Positions 24,157 through 34,730 of a stretch of DNA of 60,000 nt are shown here, in pieces. This DNA comes from Neocallimastix lanati (nom. inval.) (Eukaryota > Neocallimastigomycota > Neocallimastigomycetes > Neocallimastigales > Neocallimastigaceae), in contig JACVTC010000118.1 of assembly GCA_016946835.1 (NCBI GenBank), positions 312,501 through 372,500 of the forward strand, written 5' to 3'. Within the stretch, counting starts at the first letter, position 1. Every line of letters starts with the position of its first letter. A program made the translations under genes and the position numbers. Below the pieces are notes generated by a model. The model had not been told where the DNA came from. It searched no databases and worked only from the letters and a program-made list of their open reading frames with translations.

Positions 24157-24800
24157 GAGCCAAAGTTCTATCCGGGTTGTTAGTCCGTGGGCTAGCCTAC
24201 ATAAGGCACCTGGTTTGATTTCACCCCTATTATCATTTTCCAAGGGTTTCCTCACATGAGTTATTTACTGAATATGGTGGTTAGGATTACAGGGTAAGTA
24301 TTTCCCCCATATATATATATATATATAATATTATTCTAAATACCCTAAAAGTTATATAGACAAGATAATATTTTAATTGTGGGGCATGAGAGGGTTGCTC
24401 AAAGTACTGTCATTTAATTATATTTTTTTTGCATGAGAATTACTATTGTATTTGGGATTATATATCATGTATCCATGTAGATATATATTCCTCTTAAGTG
24501 ATGTAGATATATTCTTTTAAATTGCAATATTTCAAACGTTTATACATTTACCAAGGGAGTTAGTACGTACATATCTCATCGGGTTAGGTTATATTGGCCT
24601 CTCGCTTCAAAAGGGAAGTTAGGAACTGGAGAAGCACTCCCAGTAAAAGTGAACCAGAAAATTTTCAGCAGTAATATGCATGTCAGAGTATCAATGCTAA
24701 AACACTCAGTTAGGCAGTCTATCAGGAATTATTATTATATGCCTATTGGAAGTGTTGTGACTACCTCATTATTCCCACTGCTCTTGAGGGGAGGAGGCTG
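24157..24800 (+). mobile_element. SINE-like element, copy 1 (tRNA-like head)
   Basis: This is a GC-richer island (about 24157-24300 and 24560-24790) in AT-rich DNA. The 5' part has Pol III promoter-like boxes: TTAGTCCGTGGGC (weak A box) and GGTTTGATTTC (B box, near 24212). The region 24384-24755 is clearly homologous to 28666-28985, sharing TCAAAAGGGAAGTTAGGAAC, TGGAGAAGCACT, TGCATGTCAGAGT and AAACACTCAGT. No ORF is present. It sits exactly between duplication units A and B. The ends are approximate and no TSD was resolved. Confidence 0.65.
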
Positions 24801-24829
24801 AAACAAAGGTACATACAGGAAATAAAAAA

Positions 24830-24883
24830 AAAAATAGAAGGAATAATTATTACCTTTGTAATTTCAATAGCTATATTAACATG

Positions 24884-24935
<52 letters not shown>

Positions 24936-25610
24936 AGTTTTTCCATTTATGAAAAATTATATTTAATCAAAAAAAATTTTTAATTCTAGAATTGAAGAAG
25001 AAAAGAAGGAATAATTATTAGTCATGCAATTCTATTAATAGAAAAAGAAGTTTTCCATTTAGGAAAAATATCATTATAATAAAATATCATTAAGTTTATA
25101 AATTGATTATGTATTGTAATTCCTTAAAAAATAAATAATACAAATTTTAGCAAAGATAACAATTTTTAAAAAAAAAAAAAATAGTTAATATTATAAAATA
25201 TAATATTAGTAATAAAATTTACATAATATTTTTAAAAAAAAAAATTGTTATTATTAAATAGTTGTTAAATAATAAATAATATATAATAAGTTGATATGAC
25301 ACATATAAATATTATCATTTATATATAAAAGCAAACTTTTTTTTTTTTTGTTATTTATTTCAATATTATTTATAATATTGATAATATATATATTTATTTA
25401 TATTTTAAAATATACAATAATATTTATATTATTTTATATTTAATTTTTCATTTTTTTTGATAATTTATATTTATTTTAATATTATTAAAAAGATATGAAT
25501 ATGAATACTAATATTTTATTTTATTTTTCATGTTATTCCAGTTTTTGTTATTATAATTACTATTATTAATTTTTTTTAATATTTATATTAATATAATATT
25601 TATGTTTATA

Positions 25611-25663
<53 letters not shown>

Positions 25664-27015
25664 CAGATCATTTATTTATTGCTGTTTTATTTTTATATTT
25701 TTATATTTTATTCCCTTTTTTTCTTCTATTTTTTATTTTTTATTTTTATTTTATTACGTCTATTTATTTGTTCCTTATTTCTTATTATTACTACATTCCT
25801 TATTATTATTATTTTTTTTAATTCCATTTGTATTATTGTTTTTTATGTTATGTTGAGCCTATTTTTTATAGTGACGACTTTTTTATTTTTATTTCTTTTT
25901 TGTTGATATATAAATAACATATTTCATTTAGTTTTACTTAATTTAATAAGATATTAAGTGCTCCAATTAAACCAATACAACTCATACCAAAACTTGGCAT
26001 AATAATTCCTGGTAAATCATAAAACCAGGAATACTTTATTTTTCTTAAAGTTATACCAATAGTAAAAGTACAAAGTGGTGTTAATAAAATAAAAAAGTTA
26101 GAAAGTTGAATGTAATTTTTAATAAGAGCATAGGCTATGGTTCCAGAAATACCAAATATTTCAAATAAATAAAAGATAATAAATGGATTTTGAGCTGCAT
26201 TTAATAAGGCATTAATCGCTTCTTCACCTGATTTTTTATCTTTTATACCTTTGTAGATACAAGGTCCATAACAAATACTAACATGAATAAAGACTGCACC
26301 TGCATTACTTAAATATCCAAGGGCTTTAAAAATAAAACCAACAACTGGACTAATAATGGCAACTTGATTACCCAAAGATATAAGTCCAAGATTGTACATT
26401 GGAATAGCAATAATAGCTAAGTTAATAGACCAATGGAATCTCCATAACGACATTTTATTCCAGTTTGAGTGAACATGTCCTACGGCCTTATTATCTTTTC
26501 CTTTTAAATCTAATAAGATATCAGCAACACAACACAATAAACCACCAAAAAAACCGATAATAGAATAAATTAAATCGACATTCATTTTTTTTCTTTTTTT
26601 TCTTTTTTGAATAATATATATGATATGAAGATATGATATGCTATGGAATATTATTATTTTTTTTTTATTGATATATATTTTATTTATATATATATCTTAC
26701 AGTTTTTTTCTTTTTATATGTGTGAGGAAAAAAAAAAAAAATTATGTAAATTTATAAATTAAATTTAAATAATATATAACATTCTTTTAACTATTTTTTC
26801 TTTTATTATTATTATTATTATTATTAATTATTATTTTTATTTTGTTTTATTTTAACTTTTATTTTTTTAATATTGTTCTTTGATTTATAAATAAAATTTT
26901 TGAATAAAAAAACATTTTCGCACCGATCATCCTATTAAATTCAAAGATTTTATATTAAAATTTCATTAATTAATTAACTGAAAAAGAAAGCTTTAATTGT
27001 TATATTTAAATTTTT

Positions 27016-27055
<40 letters not shown>

Positions 27056-27105
27056 TATTTTAAACTTTAATATATATATTTAATAAAATTTTTAATAATA
27101 AAAAA
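24830..27105. repeat. Tandem duplication unit B (contains the membrane-protein gene)
   Basis: This unit matches unit A block by block on both sides of the gene at 25938-26585. The left part ends in a GTTGAGCCTATTTTTTATAG block (25852). The right part resumes with GATATGATATGCTATGGAAT (26620) and GTGTGAGGAAAAA (26722). It contains an A run at about 24883-24932 and a T run at 25632-25663. Confidence 0.8.
25938..26585 (-). CDS. Polytopic membrane protein of unknown function, bacterial-like
   Basis: Intronless, 215 residues. About six or seven hydrophobic segments are visible, near residues 5-27, 52-72, 76-102, 134-154, 158-178 and 190-213. The first helix contains GFFGGLLCCVADILLDL, with a charged KGKDN loop after it. 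Next comes a Trp-rich amphipathic stretch (WNKMSLWRFHWS), then alternating helices and a short basic loop (YKGIKDKKSGEEA). The overall pattern recalls small uncharacterised bacterial integral membrane proteins, possibly the DUF6796 type. That is from memory and unverified. Lack of introns suggests a horizontal origin like asnA. The start ATG at 26585 is followed at once by the first helix. The gene lies inside unit B of a tandem duplication and is missing at the corresponding place in unit A. Confidence 0.8.
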   Translation of the reverse strand: MNVDLIYSIIGFFGGLLCCVADILLDLKGKDNKAVGHVHSNWNKMSLWRFHWSINLAIIAIPMYNLGLISLGNQVAIISPVVGFIFKALGYLSNAGAVFIHVSICYGPCIYKGIKDKKSGEEAINALLNAAQNPFIIFYLFEIFGISGTIAYALIKNYIQLSNFFILLTPLCTFTIGITLRKIKYSWFYDLPGIIMPSFGMSCIGLIGALNILLN

Positions 27106-28393
27106 AACAAAAAACTTTAATTATAATTATTTTTATATATTTTTATTGATAGCTTTTACATAACCATATTTATATAAAATAACCTACTTTATTTATTTTT
27201 GTTGTTACTACTACTACTAATAATAATAATAAAGTATTATTTTTATTTGAAACTATTTTATTTGCTTATAAATAGGTTAAATGTATATATATATATTTTC
27301 TTTTTATTAAAACTAATATTTTTAATTTTTACTGTTCATATATATATATATATATATATGTATTATATTTAATATTGAGATTTAAAAAAAAAATTATAAA
27401 TAGTTTTTAAAATTAAAATAAATTAACAAATGATTATTTAAAAATGGATAAGTTTTATAATATATATATATATGTTTTGTTTTAAAAAGGATTATAAATT
27501 AATAAATTTTATAATACATTTTTTTTAATCTATTCATATTCTATAATTAAATAAATAAATAGAATAGTTTGTTTTGATAGTATTTTTATTTTATTTTTAT
27601 GTCTTATTATAGAAGGTGATATTAGCCATTTATTCTATTCTTCTTACGGAAACTTTTTTTTTTATTAAAGTATATAACGTTCATGAAGGTTTTAATGATA
27701 TTAATATGAATATTGAAATATATAGAGGTAATCAATTATTAATTAATAATATAAATGAAAATGGTATCATGAAAAATAAAATATTCATATTTATATACAT
27801 AGAAATTTGTATTGTAGTAAAAGGTGTTTGAGACGTACAATCCAATAAATTTATTACAATTTTATTTTGAATTTAAAATAAAAATTAATAAAATAGAAAA
27901 AAAAAAAAAATAAAGTTTTTATTCCAGTTGAATAGTTGAATAGATGTTTCCATATATATATTAAGAAAAAAAAAATACCAAACATTTTTGGATATTTAGA
28001 TTTTTATATATAAAAAATGAAGAAAAAATAATTTATTAAACTTTTTTAATTTCATATGAAAGTTTGATAAAAAAAATAAAAAAAAAAAAAAAATTAATGA
28101 TTAATGAGTTATAAAAAGCAATAATAATAATAAAAAAAAATGAAAATAATATTAATATATTTACGTATGAATTTAATATTGAAATTATGTTAACTTTTAT
28201 ATTGCCTCTTTTTTTTTTTTTTTTTTTTTTTTATTAATAATACTATTATTATTATTGTGAATATTTTATAAAATCATAATCATACTTATTAATTATATTA
28301 ATATATTTAAAATAACTATGGAGATAATCAATTTTTAATTTTTTATCAAATTAATTGAACTTTTATTATTAATAATAAGATATTATCCTAACT
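27106..28393. other. AT-rich intergenic DNA
   Basis: This is mostly A/T homopolymers and AT microsatellites. It holds one weak ORF at 27616-27831, described separately. Confidence 0.5.
27616..27831 (+). CDS. Hypothetical 71-residue ORF or exon
   Basis: Preceded by an acceptor-like TTATTATAG at about 27604-27612, the frame reads MILAIYSILLTETFFFIK, then a more polar stretch (NVHEGFNDINMNIEIYRGN) and a hydrophobic end. The central 35 residues look coding-like, but the ends are AT-driven. It may be a decayed exon. No family is recognised. Confidence 0.25.
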   Translation: MILAIYSILLTETFFFIKVYNVHEGFNDINMNIEIYRGNQLLINNINENGIMKNKIFIFIYIEICIVVKGV

Positions 28394-28665
28394 GGAGTGG
28401 GACATTTCGCCAGGTTTTATTTCGCCAATTTTTTTGGAAAGCATGTGGCGTAGTAAAAAATGTGGCATTTCGCAAATTGAAAATTATTAAATAAATAAAT
28501 AAATCAATAAAAAAATTAAATATTATTAATATTGAATAAAAACAAGCTTAAAAAAAAAATATTTTGAATTAATATTTATTTATTTAATTATTTATTTATT
28601 TATATCAATACTCCGCTTAGCGAAATGCAATCTGGTGAAATGCAATTTGGAGAAATGCGACTCTC
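28394..28665. mobile_element. Foldback/MITE-like element with GCGAAAT subterminal repeats
   Basis: The left end begins GGAGTGGGACATTTCGCCAG and then TTTTATTTCGCCAA. The right end is its imperfect inverse (GAAATGCAATTTGGAGAAAT and GCGACTCTCC). Each arm has several iterations of a GCGAAATG-type word, including GTGGCATTTCGCAAATTG internally on the left and TTAGCGAAATGCAATCTGG on the right. The middle is plain AT. There is no ORF, which suggests a non-autonomous DNA element. No target-site duplication is evident. Its right end touches the truncated SINE copy. Confidence 0.7.
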
Positions 28666-29010
28666 CTGAGAAGGTTACGCAAGTACTGTTATTTAATATA
28701 TTTTACGAAGGGAATTACTAATATATTGTGTTCATATCATGTATCCATGTAGATATATATTTTACTTCAGTGATATAGATATAATTCTACTAAAAATACA
28801 ATCTTTCTGACGTTTTTGCATTTTACGTATCTCATAGGGTTAGATTATATTAGTTCTCTTCAAAAGGGAAGTTAGGAACTGGAGAAGCACTCTGAGAGAG
28901 AGCGTAACTGAAAATTCTTGGCTGTAATATTCATGTCAGAGTGCCAATACTGAAACACTCAGTAAGGTCATCCAGCAAGGATATTATCTGCCTATGAGAT
29001 GAGTGTTGTT
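28666..29010 (+). mobile_element. SINE-like element, copy 2 (5' truncated)
   Basis: The copy is homologous to 24384-24755 over about 320 bp, with conserved words AAGTACTGTTATTTAAT, TCATGTATCCATGTAGATAT, AGGGTTAGATTATATTAG, CAAAAGGGAAGTTAGGAACT and GGAGAAGCACTCT. The 5' tRNA-like head of copy 1 is absent. The foldback element occupies that side instead, so copy 2 is truncated or was interrupted. It is followed by a T tract at about 29023-29040. Confidence 0.75.
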
Positions 29011-29604
29011 AATTAGTTTAATTTTTTTTTTTTTTTTTTTTACACATTGAATCATAATTACTATATTAAAGTATAATATGAAAAAAAAAAAAAAAAAGTT
29101 TTTGTACTACTTTGCCATTGTAATGGACAAGGTCAACTAAGAAAAAACAAGTATTTTTATATAATAATAATAATAGTAATAATAATTTAATGATGATAAT
29201 AATAATTTAATATTAGTTAAAAAAAGATATATATATCAAATGTAATGTTTTTAATTAGAGTATCATCCATCATTTGATTAATACTATGGGAAATTTTTTT
29301 TTGGAAATTTAATAAAAATAATGAGTATTTTCCATTTATTTCATTATTCCATTAAAAATTTTAATTATAATATTAAATAATAACCTACGAGTGGAAGATG
29401 TAAATAAATAAATAAATAATAAATAATAAATAATAAATAATAAATAATTAATAAATAATAATTAATAATAAATAATAAATAATAAATAATAAATAATAAA
29501 TAATAAATAATAAATAATAAATAATAAATAAATAAAAATATAGCTATTTTTAAGATTTTTAAGAAAAAAAAGGAAAATTTACATAAAATTATAAAAATAA
29601 GCAA

Positions 29605-29684
<80 letters not shown>

Positions 29685-30752
29685 GAAGTTACATATTGGC
29701 ATATATTAAAATCAAATATTATTCTAAATAATAATTTTTTGAGTTTAAGAATTCATAAACAAATTATATTAAAATAATAAAAAAAAAAAAAAAAACATTT
29801 TGGATATATATATATTTTTTTTTTAAATTTTATATTCTATTTTAATATATTTTTATTTTTATTTTTTTTTGAATAAAAGAAAAAAAAAAGTAAAAAGTAA
29901 TTGATATAAAAAATATAAAAAATAAAATAAAAACAATATAATAATTAAAAAATAAAAGAAAAAAAAATTACAAAAAATAATAAAAATAAAATAAACACAT
30001 ATATATTTTTAAATGGATATATTTAAAAAGAAATAAAAAAAGAAAAAGAATAAGAAAAATAAAGCACGAAAAAAGGAGAAATCATTTTTTTTTAAAAAAA
30101 ATCAATTCTTTCTTACAAATATAATAGTAGTAATAATAATTACAGAAAATAAATAGAAAGGTATTATCTTCATTTTTATTTATGATATTTATTTAAATTT
30201 AGTAATATATAATAGTAAAATGATAAAAAAAAAAAAATAATCAACATTTTGAAAATGTTGATTTCATCAATAATTATTGATATATATATATAGAAAATAT
30301 TTAAAGAGAAATCTGTTATCAATATTAATATATATATATACATTTAATTATTTATTATTATTATATATATATTAAAAGTATTAAAAAGAAAATATTGATA
30401 AAAAAATTTATTAAAGATTTATAATTTTTATAATTTAATCCTAACAAGCGAAATTTCAAATTAAATTTTAAAGAAATTTGGATTTTTAATTTTATTTTAT
30501 TTTTTTTTTTTTTTTTTGAGATTTATTAATAATTTTTTATTTATTTTATTAAAAATAATTAAATCATTAAACAAGAAGACAAATAAATAAATAGATATAT
30601 ATATATATCAAATAAAAAAAAAAAAAGCATTAATTTAATATTTACTTTCATTAATTTATATTATATATATATATAAAGATAAAAAATATTTTTAATATAC
30701 ATATACATATATTTATATTATATCATAAAAATAAATTATCATATAATTATCA
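29011..30752. other. AT-rich intergenic DNA, promoter side of the phosphatase gene
   Basis: No gene is supported. The stretch includes the AAAT microsatellite block at about 29396-29684, and A-rich DNA over the last kilobase before the phosphatase start. A short inverted repeat (CAACATTTTGAAAATGTTG) lies at about 30242-30260. Confidence 0.6.
29396..29684. repeat. AAAT/AATAAT microsatellite block
   Basis: AATAAATAATAAAT-type repeats occupy about 29400-29535. A clean (AAAT)n tract of about 20 units follows at 29604-29684. Confidence 0.95.
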
Positions 30753-32076
30753 ATGGATACACAAGAAGATAAACCATCAACTCCTACAAAAGTTGACAGT
30801 ACTTCTGAAAAGTCAGAAAATACAAATCCTGTTACAAATGATACAAAAATAGAAAAGGAGGGTACCTCTGAAATTCCTGATAAAAAAGATGAAGAAGATA
30901 CTACAACAACAACGACTATTTCAGAAAAAAAAGATACAGATTCTAAAGAAAAAGAAGAAGAAGTTAAAAATGATAATATTAAAGTAGAAAATAATCCAAC
31001 AATGATGAATAAATTTTCAAATTCAAATTCAAGTATTTCTACACCAAAATCTATCCTAAGAAAGAGAAGAACAGGAGGAGATGAATATGATGGTTCTAGT
31101 GATAGTCTAGATGAAACTAGTTCTATTTCTAGTACTAAAAAAAAGCATATTGAATTTTCAGATGATAATATTGTTTATACTTTGAAACAGGAGGATGAAT
31201 ATAATTATGATGATGAAGATGAAGATGATGAAGCTTATAAGGGTCATCCTGCAGGTTATGAAAATGAATCTAGAATTTATTCTATTCTTGGGTTTATGAC
31301 AAGATATTTAATATTTGGACTTGTTATTGCAGCTGGTTTCTGTTTTTCATACTATTCTTATAATTCAAATAATAATAAAAAATCTCATTCAGGAAGAGGT
31401 CGTGGTAGAAACATACAGGGTAAGAATAAACCGGGACCACCATCAATTCAATGGGATAATATTGCTACTTCAAGTAAGACGACAAGAGCTACTCCATTAA
31501 AACGTATTGATTCCATTACAATGTCTGATATTTTATCAGCTAATCCTTCACTGACCACTTCAACTTCCGTTTTCCAATCGAAATCTACATCTACTGTTGT
31601 TCCTGGTGAACAATCAAAAGAGGATACTTTAGATTCCACAAAAAAGGATTCTTCTACTAAGGAAGTGAAAATTGAAAAAAGAAAAAAATCGGAAAAAGTA
31701 TTTAAACGTGTTGTCGCTGTCGGTGATATTCATGGAGATTATAAAAAATTAATTAAAGTTTTACATACAGCAAAAATAATTGATAATAAAAGCAACTGGA
31801 TTGCTAAAGATACCATTCTTATTCAAACGGTAAGAAATTTAATTAAATTAATTAAAAAAAAAAAAAAGATATTAGTAATATATATATTATAATTATATTT
31901 TATTTATATATAAATAATTTTATTCAAATTTATATTCATTTATATTATTTATGTTATTCATATTCATATTCATATTATATATATTATTTATATTATTTAT
32001 ATTATTTATATTATTTATATTATTATATTATTTATATTATTTATATTCTTTTTCTTCTTATTATTATTATCATTTG

Positions 32077-32119
<43 letters not shown>

Positions 32120-32903
32120 AATAGGGAGATTTAATTGATCGAGGAAATGATACAATTTTAATTTTTGATTTAATGATGAAATTAAAAGAACAAGCTAAAA
32201 AGCATGGATGTATTTTATATCTGTTATTAGGTAATCATGAATTAATGAATTTACAAGAAGATTATCGTTATGTCACAAGAGGTGATGTTATATCTTTTGG
32301 TGGTATGGCTAATCGTAGAAAAGAATTTTCTCTTGATGGAAAATATGGTAAATTACTTAGATCGGAGATGAATGCTACCATGATTATTGATGATACTTTA
32401 TTTGTACATGCTGGGTAAAATATTAAAATAAAATAAATAATTTATCATATAAATAAATAATACTATATACTATTTATATATTAATATATTATATATTTTT
32501 AACATATTTTTTCTTCTTCTTCTTCTTATTATTACAACAAAACAACAACAACATGATATTAATTCAATTAATTATAATCAAATTGAAATTCATTATGATT
32601 TTTTATAAAAAAAAAATTTTTTTTTATGATATTAATTATTATTAAATCATATATTAAATTCATTATTTGTTTTCTATTATATATATATATACTAGTTTAA
32701 CTACAGTGTTTGCAAAATATGGTGTAGATCAAATGAATGATCATATACATTATATTTTAAAAACCTATCCAGCAGATCAATTATTTTATGCCCCTATTTT
32801 TAGTAATAATGGACCATTTTGGACAAGATTTTTGTCCATGGGTCAAGAAGTTGCAGTATGTGAAGAATTAAATATGGTGCTGGAGATGATGAATGTATGT
32901 CAT

Positions 32904-32958
<55 letters not shown>

Positions 32959-33353
32959 AATCATTATTGTTATTACTATTTATATCTTCTACGTTAATTA
33001 ATTATTATTATAAATAATATTAAAATATTAATATTAATTTTATTATTTTATTATATTTTATTTATTTTACCATTATTATTTTTTATTATTTATTATATTA
33101 TATATTATATGTTATATATTTTTTTTTTTTATTTTTCTATATACTATATATTAAATAGGTTAAAAGAATGGTTGTCGGTCATACGGTTCAAGAAAATCGT
33201 AAAATTAATACAAGATGTGGTAATAAATTTTTATTGATTGATGTGGGTATGTCTGAATTTTATGGAGGTGCCTTTGCCTATTTAGAATTTTTAAATGATA
33301 AAAATGAAATTTGGGCAGTTTATTCGGATACAAATCGTGAAAGAATTGATTAG
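30753..33353 (+). CDS. Membrane-anchored PPP-family (Shewanella-like) protein phosphatase
   Basis: Four exons: 30753..31829, 32125..32414, 32696..32894 and 33159..33353 (1761 nt, 586 residues). All junctions are GT-AG and phase-consistent. The C-terminal catalytic domain (about 315-586) has the PPP metallophosphatase signature: GDIHGD at 324-329, GDLIDRG at 360-366, GNHE at 395-398, His 454 in FVHAG, and GHT at 529-531. These residues bind the two active-site metals. The spacing and the RMVVGHTVQ/DVGMS ending resemble bacterial-type Shewanella-like phosphatases, not PP1/PP2A. The N-terminal 180 residues are Ser/Thr/Glu/Lys-rich. They carry PKSILRKRR (98-106) and KKHIEF (130-135), resembling a PP1-docking SILK-plus-RVxF pair. 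A single membrane helix lies at about 183-203, so it is predicted to be a membrane-tethered phosphatase. Substrates are unknown. Its 3' end converges on glucosidase II beta. Confidence 0.9.
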
Positions 33354-33800
33354 AAAAAAAAAAAATTAAAAAAATAAAAAATTAAAAAAATAAAAAACAT
33401 AAAAACATAAAATCATAAAGAATACAGTACAATACAATATAATACAATAAAATAAATTGTTGAAATATAAATATAAAGTTTAGACTATATAAAATAAAAA
33501 TAAAAATAAAAATAAAATAAAATAAAAAAAAAAAAAAAAAAAAGTAAATTACAGTTAATAGTTAAATATATATATACATATATATAAATCCATATATCTA
33601 TATAAAAGCAATACATCATTATATATATATATTATATTATTATTTAACTTAAAAATTATATAATGAATAATTTATTATTATTATAATAAATAAATAAATA
33701 TATATATATATAACTAAAAAAAAATATTTATTTATTATTTTTTTTTATTTTTATTTTTTATTATTTATTATTTATTTTTAATTTTTAATTTTTAATTTTT

Positions 33801-33832
<32 letters not shown>

Positions 33833-33933
33833 TATTTATTATTATTTATACTTTATTATTTTTTTTTCTATTATTATTATTATTATTATTATTTATTATT
33901 ATTTATTATTTATTATTTATTTTTATTTTTTCT

Positions 33934-33978
<45 letters not shown>

Positions 33979-33986
33979 CTAAAATT
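33354..33986. other. Intergenic region between convergent genes
   Basis: This is shared 3' flank of the phosphatase (+) and glucosidase II beta (-) genes. It is A-rich on the left and T-rich on the right, mirroring the two transcription directions. A T run at about 33941-33975 directly follows the minus-strand stop. No gene is seen. Confidence 0.6.
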
Positions 33987-34688
33987 TTAAAGTTCATCAT
34001 GCTGTTTTTGTTCAGATTCTTCATTTGATTCAGCTGGTTTAACTACTACTTCAGGCTCTATTTCTTCTGCTACTTTTTGTTCTTGTTTTTGTTCTTGTTT
34101 TTCTTCTTGTTTTTCTTCTTCTTCTTCTTTCGTATTTTCTTTTCCTAAAACTTCATCTTCATCGAGAATGGGTTGCGTTGGACTTTCATTAATCATTGCT
34201 TTTATAGCTTCAATCATATCTTCACTAAATTCGGTTTCATCTTTTTCAGAACTGTTATCATTATTATTATAAGGTTTTAAATCCTCTGGAATACATACTC
34301 CAGGGGTTGCAAATTTCATAACATATTCACATTTATTTGGTTCATCAATTTTTATGATTTGATTTTTGGGTTCACAAACCAGATTAATCTGAAATTGTGT
34401 AATTGTAGTAAAGGTTAATATTTAAAGATTGTAAATTTTAATATATATATATATATAGTAAAATAATAATAATAATTGTATATATAATTAAAATTTAATG
34501 TATATTTATATTTATATTTATATTTATTTTATATTTATATTTATATTTATTTTCATATTTATATTATATAATATTATATATATATATATAATATATACCT
34601 TAACACTTCTTTTTGGACCATTCCAACATTGAGCACCTTCATCATAGAAAATTGATTTATAATCATCTCTAAATTCTTTGAATTTACT

Positions 34689-34730
<42 letters not shown>

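Noticed and set aside
24761-24946. Minus-strand ORF with poly-Phe
   Set aside because: It spans the SINE end and a 50-nt A homopolymer, so it is artefactual.
23551-25906. Phe/Ile/Leu-rich ORFs at 23551 and 25602-25906
   Set aside because: They are T-rich noncoding DNA in matching positions of the two duplication units. Conservation reflects the duplication, not coding.
29365-29604. Tyr/Leu/Ile repeat ORF
   Set aside because: Translation of an AAAT/AAT microsatellite.
31315-31639. Alternative frames within the phosphatase first exon
   Set aside because: Shadows of the real frame, which carries a membrane helix and leads into the GDIHGD motif with consistent splicing.
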